DNA from: Clostridia bacterium
Lineage (GTDB): Bacteria; Bacillota; Clostridia; Oscillospirales; Acutalibacteraceae
NCBI GenBank assembly: GCA_017513195.1
Contig: JAFXGM010000031.1
Location: forward strand, 23,107-87,106
Direction of reading: 5' to 3'
DNA: 64,000 nt
The translations under genes were made by a program, and so were the position numbers. Positions 36,414 through 43,515 of the stretch are shown here, one piece after another. Position 1 is the stretch's first letter. Each line of letters opens with the position of its first letter. A model generated the notes under the pieces. It was given only the letters and a program-made list of their open reading frames with translations, was not told the DNA's origin and searched no databases.

Positions 36414-37700
36414 TTGGAAAAGTTTGTAATAAACGGGGGAAAGGCTCTGCGCGGCAGCGTTCATATTAGCGGCGCAAAAAATGCGGCAGTTGCCATACTG
36501 CCTGCGGCTTTGCTTGCGGATGCCCCTTGTGTTATTGAAAATTTACCCGAAATATCCGACGTTGCCACATTGCTTCGCGCTATGAAGCAGTTGGGAGCGC
36601 AGATTCGTGTTATAAATAAGTCAACTGTGGAAATTGATCCTAGAACAGCAAATTCCTTTGTCATTGATAAAAAGATGGCAGAGGGTATGCGTGCGTCCAG
36701 TTATTTTTTGGGCGCACTATTGGGCCGTCATAATCGTGCGCGCGTGGCACCTCCCGGTGGATGCGACTTTGGTGTAAGACCGATTGACCAGCACATCAAG
36801 GGTTTTGAGGCTTTGGGCGCTAAGGTTATTATAGAAAACGGTATGGTTGACGCACGTGCTACCGAGCTTCGTGGATGTTCGGTATATCTTGACGTAGTAT
36901 CGGTTGGCGCTACTATTAATATTATGTTGGCGGCAGCAAAGGCACGCGGTCTTACCGTTATTGAAAATGCCGCTCGCGAACCGCATATAGTTGACCTTGC
37001 AAACTTCTTAAACTCTATGGGTGCTAACATTATGGGTGCCGGTACCAGCGTTATAAAAATACGCGGTGTCGAAAGCCTTCACGGCTGCACATACAGCATT
37101 ATTCCCGACCAAATAGAAGCAGGAACCTATATGGTAGCCGCGGCTGCTACGGGCGGTGACGTGCTTATAGAAAATGTAATACCAAAGCATCTTGAGTCTA
37201 TTATCGCAAAGCTTTTAGAAGCAGGTGCCGAGATTACTGAATATGACGAGGCGATCCGTGTTAGGATGATAGGACGTCCTAAAAAGTGCAACGTAAAAAC
37301 AATGCCTCATCCCGGTTTTCCAACCGATATGCAACCGCAAATTGCAACCCTTTTGGCAATTTCCGAGGGGACAAGCATTGTAACCGAAGGCGTTTGGGAC
37401 AATCGTTTCAGATATGTTGAACAGCTTATCGGTATGGGTGCTCAAATACAGGTAGACGGCAAGATGGCGGTTATTACAGGTGTTGAAAAGTTGACACCCG
37501 CTCCTGTAAAGGCGGTTGACCTGCGCGCAGGCGCTGCGATGGTTATTGCAGGTCTTATGGCAGAGGGTATAACCGAGGTCGAAAATATTATATATATTGA
37601 CCGCGGTTATGAAAATTTGGCGGAAAAGTTCCAAAAGCTTGGCGCAGACATAAAGCGTGTACCTATTTTGAATAGGGAGACAGCTATTAAAAATGCATAA
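36414..37700 (+). CDS. murA: UDP-N-acetylglucosamine 1-carboxyvinyltransferase
   Basis: First committed step of peptidoglycan synthesis: transfers enolpyruvate to UDP-GlcNAc; target of fosfomycin. 428 residues. The active-site cysteine is Cys117 in P-P-G-G-C-D-F-G, so fosfomycin sensitivity is expected from the site. Other family segments: S-G-A-K-N-A-A near 20, P-H-P-G-F-P-T-D near 300, and Y-I-D-R-G-Y-E near 400. Start: TTG at 36414 with GGGAG eight nt upstream; the GTG at 36405 is inside that ribosome site. Confidence 0.95.
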   Translation: MEKFVINGGKALRGSVHISGAKNAAVAILPAALLADAPCVIENLPEISDVATLLRAMKQLGAQIRVINKSTVEIDPRTANSFVIDKKMAEGMRASSYFLGALLGRHNRARVAPPGGCDFGVRPIDQHIKGFEALGAKVIIENGMVDARATELRGCSVYLDVVSVGATINIMLAAAKARGLTVIENAAREPHIVDLANFLNSMGANIMGAGTSVIKIRGVESLHGCTYSIIPDQIEAGTYMVAAAATGGDVLIENVIPKHLESIIAKLLEAGAEITEYDEAIRVRMIGRPKKCNVKTMPHPGFPTDMQPQIATLLAISEGTSIVTEGVWDNRFRYVEQLIGMGAQIQVDGKMAVITGVEKLTPAPVKAVDLRAGAAMVIAGLMAEGITEVENIIYIDRGYENLAEKFQKLGADIKRVPILNRETAIKNA

Positions 37701-37706
37701 TTTAAA

Positions 37707-37729
37707 TTGGCGGCTTTTTAAGCCGCCAA
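37707..37729 (+). other. Stable hairpin between murA and walJ
   Basis: Perfect ten-base stem TTGGCGGCTT / AAGCCGCCAA with a three-T loop, followed by AATCTTTAAAAGG. The U-tract is poor, so it may be a weak terminator or an mRNA-stabilising/processing hairpin rather than a full stop. Confidence 0.55.
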
Positions 37730-37751
37730 AATCTTTAAAAGGAGGGGTTTT

Positions 37752-38537
37752 ATGGCGCGCCTTTGTACCTTGGCAAGTGGCTCAAAGGGAAACAGTACAT
37801 ATATATCTGCGGGCAGTGGCGATATAATTGTTGATGCGGGTATTTCTTACAAATCGTTTGTTACAGCTCTTGAGTGTGCTGGCGGCGATATTAGCAAATT
37901 GCAGGCTATTGCAATTACGCATACACACACAGACCATATTAAGGGATTAAAAACCTTCCTTAAAAATGTTAAAATACCCGTTATTGCATCCGAGCTTACT
38001 TTGAAATACTTGTGTGAAAATAATTGGCTGCCGCCCGACACAAAGCTTATTGCCGCCGATAACGGCGTTACAATAGGCGATATAAAAATAGACTTTTTTG
38101 CTACCAGTCATGACGCAGAGGGCAGTGGCGGTTACGTTGTGAATTTCTCTGACGGTCGTCGCGCGGCGGTTTGCACCGACCTTGGCGTTATGACCGATGA
38201 TATAAGGCAAAAGCTTTATGGCTGTAATGCTGTGGTAATAGAATCAAACCATGACGTTGATATGCTTCAGCACGGTCCGTACCCTGCGCATTTAAAGTTG
38301 CGTATATTGTCGGAAGAGGGTCATCTTTCTAATAATGCATGTGCAACCGAGCTGCCTCAATTATTGAAAAGCGGCACAACACGTATTATATTAGGCCATC
38401 TCAGTGAGGAAAATAATACACCGCTTTTAGCGCGTTCTGCGGCAAAAACTATGCTTTCGCAAATTGGCGCCCAAGAGGGAATCGACTATATACTTGAAAC
38501 TGCAAAACAAAAAACGGTAGGAGTGACGGTTTTTTGA
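37752..38537 (+). CDS. MBL-fold hydrolase, WalJ/YycJ family
   Basis: 261 residues. The metallo-beta-lactamase signature T-H-T-H-T-D-H (near 56-62) supplies the metal ligands, with further ligands in S-H-D-A (near 118), E-S-N-H-D near 165, and G-H-L-S-E-E-N near 217. YycJ/WalJ is a DNA exonuclease-type protein linked to mismatch repair and cell wall homeostasis in Firmicutes, and commonly precedes rlmH at the end of the walRK operon; walRK is not in this window. Its stop overlaps rlmH by 4 bp. Confidence 0.88.
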   Translation: MARLCTLASGSKGNSTYISAGSGDIIVDAGISYKSFVTALECAGGDISKLQAIAITHTHTDHIKGLKTFLKNVKIPVIASELTLKYLCENNWLPPDTKLIAADNGVTIGDIKIDFFATSHDAEGSGGYVVNFSDGRRAAVCTDLGVMTDDIRQKLYGCNAVVIESNHDVDMLQHGPYPAHLKLRILSEEGHLSNNACATELPQLLKSGTTRIILGHLSEENNTPLLARSAAKTMLSQIGAQEGIDYILETAKQKTVGVTVF

Positions 38538-39013
38538 TAAAGATTACACTTATTACCCTTGGCAAATTAAAGGAAAAATATCTACGTGACGCAGTAGAAG
38601 AATATGCAAAAAGATTATCACGCTATTGCAAGCTTGATATTATAGAGCTATCGCCCGTCACTTTATCAGACAATCCTTCGCAAAGTGAGATTGACACAGC
38701 GCTTTTAAAGGAAGCCGAAACAATAGAAAAGCGTATACCCGACGGCAGTGTTGTGACAGCACTTTGCGTCGAGGGCAAAAGCAACACGAGCGAACAGCTT
38801 GCCGAATTTGTAGAAAAAAATACAAATGAGGGCAAAAATATGTGCTTTATAATAGGAAGCTCGTTTGGACTCAGTGACACAGTAAAACAAAAATCAAATT
38901 TAAAACTGTCGCTATCGGCAATGACCTTTCCGCATCAGCTTTTTAGGGTGATGCTGTTAGAACAAATATATCGTGCGTTTAAAATAAACGAAGGCTCTAC
39001 ATATCATAAATAA
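38534..39013 (+). CDS. rlmH: 23S rRNA pseudouridine-1915 N3-methyltransferase
   Basis: SPOUT methyltransferase acting on assembled 70S ribosomes. 159 residues, TTG start. Diagnostic segments: I-T-L-I-T-L-G-K-L-K-E-K-Y near the N-terminus, F-I-I-G-S-S-F-G-L-S near 112-121 (S-adenosylmethionine loop), and F-R-V-M-L-L-E-Q-I-Y-R-A-F-K-I-N with Y-H-K at the end. Coupled to the preceding hydrolase. Confidence 0.96.
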   Translation: MIKITLITLGKLKEKYLRDAVEEYAKRLSRYCKLDIIELSPVTLSDNPSQSEIDTALLKEAETIEKRIPDGSVVTALCVEGKSNTSEQLAEFVEKNTNEGKNMCFIIGSSFGLSDTVKQKSNLKLSLSAMTFPHQLFRVMLLEQIYRAFKINEGSTYHK

Positions 39014-39027
39014 ATGTAAAAAAATGC

Positions 39028-39056
39028 TTGACCTTGTGGACGTGTTGTGGTATAAT
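39028..39056 (+). promoter_or_regulatory. Sigma-A promoter of rpmG-secE-nusG
   Basis: TTGACC (39028-39033), 17-nt spacer, perfect TATAAT (39051-39056), followed by a long (about 190 nt) untranslated leader. Confidence 0.85.
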
Positions 39057-39063
39057 GCTATCA

Positions 39064-39240
39064 CCTCTGCAAGGCTCTTTTTATGTCTAAAAAAGCCTTA
39101 TCAACGCAGACATACAATATGCCGTATTGTGCTTTCCAAAGGTATACAATATATGCTTTTGGTGCGGTGTGTAGTGTGCTGTAATGAGGGAGGCATTCTT
39201 GCTGTGTGTGGCAAGAAAAAAATATTTCCGTAAAGCGGGA
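39064..39240 (+). ncRNA. Structured 5' leader of rpmG
   Basis: Between promoter and rpmG there are three consecutive hairpins: AAGGCTCTTTTT/AAAAAAGCCTT (39071-39099), ACAATA/TATTGT (39114-39130) and CCAAAG/CTTTTGG (39136-39162). It matches no leader family I recognise. It could be a target for ribosomal-protein control or simply stabilise the mRNA. An upstream in-frame extension of rpmG from 39184 is not counted as coding. Confidence 0.45.
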
Positions 39241-39249
39241 GGTGCCGTT

Positions 39250-39399
39250 ATGAGAGTAAAAATTACACTCGCTTGCACAGAATGCAAGCAACGCAACTAC
39301 AACACAATGAAAAACAAGAAAAACGACCCTGACAGACTTGAAATGAACAAGTACTGCAGATTCTGCAGAAAGCACACCTTGCACAAGGAAACAAAGTAA
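39250..39399 (+). CDS. rpmG: 50S ribosomal protein L33
   Basis: 49 residues from the ATG at 39250 preceded by GGGAGGTG. Sequence opens [12 protein letters not shown] and holds a second pair C-R-F-C, i.e. the zinc-binding (C+) form of L33. Ends with H-K-E-T-K as usual. 10 bp before secE. Small size explains why it is easy to miss. Confidence 0.95.
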   Translation: MRVKITLACTECKQRNYNTMKNKKNDPDRLEMNKYCRFCRKHTLHKETK

Positions 39400-39409
39400 G
39401 GAGGGTAAT

Positions 39410-40078
39410 ATGATGAAAACTGTCAATAAAATTTGTCAGATTCTTTCGGTTATCTTCGCAGCTGTTTCTTTGGTACTGTTTTTCACCGATTTTGCAACCT
39501 TCGGTACAAATAATGTCGTTGGTACAACACTCGCATTTGGTGGTAATCCAAATATTGCCGGTGTTGAGGAAATGGCAGTTTCGGCGCAAATTCAGTTCTG
39601 TTTCTGGCTTACAGTAATAGGTCTTTTACTTAGTGTTTTCTCTTACAAGTCAAAGAAGGTGCGTTACTTTGCTCCGGCAGTTGGCTTGGGCGCAGGTATT
39701 TATATGTTGGTAATCGCATTAGGCGATGCTAAAAACTTTATAGATACACGTCCATTAGGTATTGCTCCAGAGTACGCAAGCTCTGTATTGTTTACTGCAA
39801 TTGCTCTTTTAGCCTTCGCAGTAATGGCAGCAGCATATTTGCTTGTTGATGATTACATTGAAGTAGCTGAGTCAAAGGGTACAAAGCGCACAATTCTTCG
39901 TCGCGTAATCGGTTTCTTTAAAGATTACAAGAGCGAAACAAAGAAAATAGTATGGCCTGGTGCTAAAGACGTTGCTAAAAACACAGCAATCGTTCTTGTT
40001 ATCTGCCTTATTATTGGTGCGTTTATCTGGCTTCTTGACTGGGGATTGGCTTCTCTTATTAAACTTATTCTCGTATAA
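39410..40078 (+). CDS. secE: SecE translocase subunit with an extra N-terminal membrane domain
   Basis: 222 residues, far longer than ordinary Firmicute SecE (about 60-80). The last ~70 residues are a normal SecE: amphipathic helix F-F-K-D-Y-K-S-E-T-K-K-I-V-W-P (near 170-185) and one transmembrane helix. The first ~150 residues add four predicted membrane helices (near 6-27, 56-78, 84-105, 120-145) of unknown family. One frame without stop, with AAGGAGGGTAAT before the ATG, so not two fused reads by a sequencing slip in any visible way. Context (rpmG before, nusG after) confirms secE. Confidence 0.88.
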   Translation: MMKTVNKICQILSVIFAAVSLVLFFTDFATFGTNNVVGTTLAFGGNPNIAGVEEMAVSAQIQFCFWLTVIGLLLSVFSYKSKKVRYFAPAVGLGAGIYMLVIALGDAKNFIDTRPLGIAPEYASSVLFTAIALLAFAVMAAAYLLVDDYIEVAESKGTKRTILRRVIGFFKDYKSETKKIVWPGAKDVAKNTAIVLVICLIIGAFIWLLDWGLASLIKLILV

Positions 40079-40098
40079 AATTATAGGAGGTTAAGATT

Positions 40099-40641
40099 AT
40101 GGCCGAAACAAGCGAAGCAAGATGGTACGTCGTTCATACCTATTCCGGTTATGAGAATAGCGTTGCGACCAACTTGGTTAGAATCGTTGAAAATCGCGGT
40201 ATGCAGGATCTTATTCAGGATGTAAAAATCCCAACCGAGACTGTTGTCGAGATTAAAAACGGTGTAGAACGCGAAAGCGAAAGAAAAATCACTCCAACTT
40301 ATGTATATATCAAAATGATAGTTACAGATGAAAGTTGGTATTTAGTGAGAAACGTCCGTGGTTGTACAGGTTTTGTTGGACCGGCCGGACAACCAATTCC
40401 TCTAACTGATGCAGAGGTTTCAAAACTGGGTCTTGAAGGTAATAACGTCGAAGAGCACAACGTTAAACTTGACTACAGTGAGGGCGACAACGTTAAAATT
40501 ATTAGCGGTCCGCTTGAAGGCTACAGCGGTGTTGTTAAGTCAATTGACGCGGCTGGCAACAATGTATGTGTTGTGCTTTCAATGTTCGGTAGAGAAACAC
40601 CGGTTGAGCTAGAGCTTGATCAGATTTCACTGGACAAATAA
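40099..40641 (+). CDS. nusG: Transcription termination/antitermination factor NusG
   Basis: 180 residues. NGN domain (1-115) opening A-R-W-Y-V-V-H-T-Y-S-G-Y-E and containing G-F-V-G, and a C-terminal KOW domain (about 125-180) with E-G-D-N-V-K-I-I-S-G-P-L-E-G-Y-S-G-V-V. Binds RNA polymerase and couples to Rho or the ribosome. Conserved secE-nusG-rplK order. Confidence 0.97.
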   Translation: MAETSEARWYVVHTYSGYENSVATNLVRIVENRGMQDLIQDVKIPTETVVEIKNGVERESERKITPTYVYIKMIVTDESWYLVRNVRGCTGFVGPAGQPIPLTDAEVSKLGLEGNNVEEHNVKLDYSEGDNVKIISGPLEGYSGVVKSIDAAGNNVCVVLSMFGRETPVELELDQISLDK

Positions 40642-40654
40642 TTAGTGTTAATAC

Positions 40655-40822
40655 GCAGAAATGCTTATTAACTTCCGGCATATAGATTTTTTTGCGGTCA
40701 AGGTTAACCGTCCGTGAAAATGTGAGCATCTATATGTCACGGTGGGAGGAGCGCGTATATGAGCGTTCCGCCAAGTGTTACTTTAGCAAAGCAAAAACTT
40801 TGACTAAACACGGTTACCACGA
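40655..40822 (+). ncRNA. Structured leader of rplK (putative L1/L11 operon leader)
   Basis: 199-bp gap between nusG and rplK rich in pairing. CATATAGAT (40679-40687) is complementary to ATCTATATG (40728-40736). CCGTGA (40712-40717) is complementary to TCACGG (40737-40742). These cross, so they are alternatives or a pseudoknot. Then GTGG (40742-40745) can close with CCAC (40817-40820) around a hairpin GTGTTACTTTAGCAAAG / CTTTGACTAAACAC (about 40776-40810). The GTGGGAGG...TTACCAC pattern is typical of Firmicute rplK leaders, as I remember them. Confidence 0.55.
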
Positions 40823-40840
40823 ATAATGGAGGTGCTATTT

Positions 40841-41266
40841 ATGGCTCAGAAAATTACAGGTTATATTAAATTACAAATTCCTGCAGGTAAAGCAACACCA
40901 GCTCCACCAGTAGGTCCTGCACTCGGTCAGCATGGTGTAAACATCATGGAGTTTACCAAAGCATTCAACGAAAGAACCAAAAATGACGTAGGTATGATTA
41001 TACCTGTTATCATCACTGTTTACGCAGACCGTTCTTTCAGTTTTATTACAAAAACACCACCCGCAGCAGTACTCATCAAGAAAGCATGTGGTATTGAAAC
41101 TGCATCTGGTACACCTAATAAAACAAAGGTTGCTAAGATTACAAGCGAACAAATTAGAAAAATCGCAGAAACTAAAATGCCCGACCTTAACGCAGCAAGC
41201 ATTGAAGCAGCAATGAGCATGATTGCTGGTACAGCTCGCAGCATGGGCGTTGAAGTTGTAGATTAA
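40841..41266 (+). CDS. rplK: 50S ribosomal protein L11
   Basis: 141 residues from the ATG at 40841, with ATGGAGGTG upstream. Opens [27 protein letters not shown]; the C-terminal rRNA-binding domain includes G-I-E-T-A-S-G-T-P and closes M-G-V-E-V-V-D. Part of the GTPase-associated centre. 13 bp before rplA. Confidence 0.97.
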   Translation: MAQKITGYIKLQIPAGKATPAPPVGPALGQHGVNIMEFTKAFNERTKNDVGMIIPVIITVYADRSFSFITKTPPAAVLIKKACGIETASGTPNKTKVAKITSEQIRKIAETKMPDLNAASIEAAMSMIAGTARSMGVEVVD

Positions 41267-41279
41267 GAGGTAAACGACT

Positions 41280-41975
41280 ATGAAACACGGAAAGAAATAC
41301 AACGACAGCGCAAAGCTTATCGAAGCCGGTAAGTTTTACGATGTTGAAGAAGCAGTAGCAGTAGCAGTTAAGACCGCTTCTGCAAAATTTGATGAAACCG
41401 TTGAACTTCACGTTCGCCTCGGTGTTGACTCACGTCACGCAGACCAGCAGGTTAGAGGTGCTGTTGTTCTTCCAAACGGTACAGGTAAAACTGTAAGAAC
41501 TCTCGTTCTTGCAAAGGCTGACAAGGCTGAAGCAGCTCTTGCAGCAGGCGCTGACTATGTTGGTGCTGAAGATATGGTTGAAAAGATTCAGAAAGAAAAC
41601 TGGATGGATTTCGACGTAGTTATCGCTACCCCTGATATGATGGGTATGGTAGGTCGTCTTGGTAAGGTTCTTGGTCCTCGTGGTCTTATGCCTTCACCAA
41701 AGGCTGGTACTGTAACACCTGATGTTGCTAAGGCAGTTACCGAAGCAAAGGCTGGTAAGATTGAGTACCGTCTTGACAAAACCAACATCATTCACTGCCC
41801 AATCGGCAAAGTATCATTTGGTCCAGAAAAGCTTCAGGAAAACCTTGACGCACTTATGGGTGCTATCATCAAGGCTAAGCCTGCTGCAACAAAGGGTCAG
41901 TACGTAAAATCTTGCACAGTGGCTACAACAATGGGTCCTGGAGTTAAGATTAACGTTGCTCGTTTTGGTGCATAA
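41280..41975 (+). CDS. rplA: 50S ribosomal protein L1
   Basis: 231 residues, normal. Seen: [45 protein letters not shown], and the C-terminal G-P-G-V-K-I. Builds the E-site stalk and represses its own operon in other bacteria. rplJ does not follow; a terminator does. Confidence 0.97.
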   Translation: MKHGKKYNDSAKLIEAGKFYDVEEAVAVAVKTASAKFDETVELHVRLGVDSRHADQQVRGAVVLPNGTGKTVRTLVLAKADKAEAALAAGADYVGAEDMVEKIQKENWMDFDVVIATPDMMGMVGRLGKVLGPRGLMPSPKAGTVTPDVAKAVTEAKAGKIEYRLDKTNIIHCPIGKVSFGPEKLQENLDALMGAIIKAKPAATKGQYVKSCTVATTMGPGVKINVARFGA

Positions 41976-41986
41976 TTAAAAATTAA

Positions 41987-42018
41987 AAGCCGTCCGAAAG
42001 GGCGGCTTAATTTTTTTG
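41987..42018 (+). terminator. Terminator of the rplKA operon
   Basis: Stem AAGCCGTCC / GGGCGGCTT (41987-42008, one G-U pair) with a GAAA tetraloop, followed by AATTTTTTT. Confidence 0.92.
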
Positions 42019-42033
42019 AGTTTTCGTTTGTAT

Positions 42034-42062
42034 TTGACAAAATATTTTATATATGCTATATT
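42034..42062 (+). promoter_or_regulatory. Sigma-A promoter of a short leader RNA
   Basis: Perfect TTGACA (42034-42039), 17-nt spacer, TATATT (42057-42062), directly behind the rplA terminator. Confidence 0.78.
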
Positions 42063-42069
42063 AGGTATA

Positions 42070-42158
42070 GCATAAAGATTTGTAGCAGATCGCGGTCTGT
42101 TAAAATTTATATATTCAAGTTTTGTCGAAGCGATCTGTTTTTTTACAGGTCGCTTTTT
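42070..42158 (+). ncRNA. Candidate attenuator or small RNA with terminator/antiterminator
   Basis: A transcript from the promoter above would be about 90 nt. It ends in the hairpin AGCGATCTGT / ACAGGTCGCT (42129-42154, one G-U pair, loop TTTTTT) followed by TTTT. An upstream segment CAGATCGC (42086-42093) is a perfect complement of GCGATCTG (42130-42137), the terminator 5' arm, and GCGGTCTGT (42092-42100) could replace that arm by pairing (two G-U) with the 3' arm. The layout is that of a terminator/antiterminator switch; no known riboswitch core recognised. Confidence 0.5.
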
Positions 42159-42187
42159 GCTATTTTAGATTTCAAAAGGGATTGAGG

Positions 42188-42211
42188 AACACAAGGAACC
42201 GTCCCCTGTGT
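42188..42211. repeat. GTCCCC-type palindrome, copy 1
   Basis: AACACA...TGTGTT terminal inverted bases around GGAACCGTCCCC. The same motif, as AACACAGGGG, recurs at 42793-42830 and 43306-43330, flanking both orphan membrane-protein genes. GGGGACGG also occurs in the rpsI scar at about 19393. Confidence 0.55.
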
Positions 42212-42246
42212 TTATTGGTATGCCGCATAATAGAAAGGATGATAGT

Positions 42247-42786
42247 GTGGGCGTTAAAACAATTCTAATAATTATTTTTCTTCCAGCTTGTGTAGCGCTT
42301 ATATTTTCCATAATACAAAAGACTAAAATTAAATCCAACAAAACAATGTCTGATAAAAACTTCACACTCACGCTACCGAACATCATTTCGGTGGTTGGAG
42401 CGATGTGTGCGGTTATGTCAATAATTATCTTGCTTCTTTTTACATTTTTATTAAACAAACCGCCTCATACTATTTTCTATATAGCTTTTGGATTGTTTTT
42501 TTGGCTCGGAATGTATTTGATCGTAAAAACACTTACATTTAAAGTTATTGTAAAGGATGAAACGATAACTGTTTTTCTTCCCTTTAGAAAAACATATTCA
42601 TTTAATTTTAGCGAAATTACTTCAGTGGTGCGTCAAACAAAGAAAAACAGAGCGAATTCTGAGAGAATTATCATAAAAACCACAATTAATAAAAAATTAA
42701 TTGTAGAAAGCGGTGCAATATCGTACAAAAGGTTTGTAAAAAAAATTCAAATTATAGTTGATAAAGAATATTTGAAAGGCTTTTAG
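42247..42786 (+). CDS. Small membrane protein, unknown (orphan cassette gene 1)
   Basis: About 179 residues from the GTG at 42247, which has AAAGGA seven nt upstream; a GTG at 42208 would begin inside a palindromic repeat and is rejected. Three hydrophobic segments (near 6-21, 42-66, 73-93), then a soluble C-terminal beta-rich part (about 95-179) with F-K-V-I-V-K-D-E-T-I-T-V-F-L-P-F-R-K, similar in layout to PH-like domains of small Firmicute membrane proteins. No family named. Strongly AT-rich, unlike the ribosomal operon before it. Confidence 0.6.
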   Translation: MGVKTILIIIFLPACVALIFSIIQKTKIKSNKTMSDKNFTLTLPNIISVVGAMCAVMSIIILLLFTFLLNKPPHTIFYIAFGLFFWLGMYLIVKTLTFKVIVKDETITVFLPFRKTYSFNFSEITSVVRQTKKNRANSERIIIKTTINKKLIVESGAISYKRFVKKIQIIVDKEYLKGF

Positions 42787-42792
42787 AAGGCA

Positions 42793-42830
42793 TAACACAT
42801 AACACAGGGGGACTGATCTTTGTGTTGTTA
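42793..42830. repeat. GTCCCC-type palindrome, copy 2
   Basis: AACACATAACACAGGGGGACTGATC...TTTGTGTTGTT: an imperfect inverted arrangement with AACACA and TGTGTT ends and a GGGGGAC core, similar to the copy at 42188. It lies in the 69-bp gap between the two membrane-protein genes. Confidence 0.5.
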
Positions 42831-42855
42831 ATTAGGCTTTGGAGGAACAGTACCG

Positions 42856-43326
42856 GTGTATGAATTAATAAAAAGTAGTTTTTGGACCTATGCCGCTGTG
42901 GCAGCATTTTCAGGACTTTGGGTTTTGTTGGCTGTCTATGGTATATTTAAAAACACAAAAAATATTAAAAATATAAAAATGAAAACAATTTTACGCTTTA
43001 GTATAAGTAGTGTATTTATTTGTTTTTGGACGTGGTTTTTTGTTTGTGTGAATCTATACCCGATTTCTTTGGCCTATTATGAATATAATCATGATTTTGC
43101 AGAGGAAAAGATCGGTGTTATTGATGGCATAGAGCAAGATGGCAAAGATCGTATATATTTAAATATAAACAACGTAGAATATACAATGGTTGATAGCAGT
43201 GTCATCCCTGCTGTTATTATTGGAAGAGATATTGGTGAGGGTGATACTGTGAAAATTAAATATGGGGTAAGATCAAAGTATATTTTTGATATTTGCAAAT
43301 CAAATAACACAGGGGATAACACATAA
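42856..43326 (+). CDS. Small membrane protein, unknown (orphan cassette gene 2)
   Basis: 156 residues, GTG start with GGAGGA nine nt upstream. Two transmembrane helices (near 10-32 and 46-70) and an extracytoplasmic-looking C-terminal domain (about 75-156: I-G-V-I-D-G-I-E-Q-D-G-K-D-R-I-Y-L-N-I-N then G-D-T-V-K-I-K-Y-G), the layout of a small beta-barrel or OB-like domain. No family recognised. The last codons run into the third repeat copy, so the C-terminal tail N-N-T-G-D-N-T may be repeat-derived. Confidence 0.58.
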   Translation: MYELIKSSFWTYAAVAAFSGLWVLLAVYGIFKNTKNIKNIKMKTILRFSISSVFICFWTWFFVCVNLYPISLAYYEYNHDFAEEKIGVIDGIEQDGKDRIYLNINNVEYTMVDSSVIPAVIIGRDIGEGDTVKIKYGVRSKYIFDICKSNNTGDNT

Positions 43327-43360
43327 GGTAACACCGGTGACGGTTCCGCGTCTGGATAAA
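43306..43360. repeat. GTCCCC-type repeat, copy 3 (degenerate)
   Basis: AACACAGGGGATAACACATAAGG followed by GGTGACGGTTCCGCGTC: the two halves of the motif (AACACAGGGG and GACGGTTC) separated by extra bases. The 190-bp gap to the next gene otherwise holds only a terminator and a promoter. Confidence 0.45.
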
Positions 43361-43400
43361 AACAACACAATCGACGGTTTCTCACCCCAATAAAACCCAC

Positions 43401-43442
43401 AAAACAGGTAGCACTTCCCCCGAGCGCTACCTGTTTTATTAT
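43401..43442 (+). terminator. Terminator after the orphan membrane genes
   Basis: Stem AAAACAGGTAGC / GCTACCTGTTTT (12 bases) with a 13-nt loop, followed by ATTATAAAT. Confidence 0.78.
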
Positions 43443-43451
43443 AAATGTCAC

Positions 43452-43480
43452 TTGAAAAAGACGGCTTTGTATGTTATTAT
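43452..43480 (+). promoter_or_regulatory. Promoter of the AEC transporter
   Basis: TTGAAA (43452-43457), 17-nt spacer, TATTAT (43475-43480), 36 bp before the ATG. Confidence 0.6.
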
Positions 43481-43515
43481 TTTAAGCGATAAATTTAAAC
43501 CCCGAGGAGATAAAA

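Noticed and set aside
42208-42246. GTG start upstream of the orphan membrane gene
   Set aside because: It lies in the GTCCCC palindrome and has no ribosome site; GTG at 42247 has AAAGGA at the right distance.
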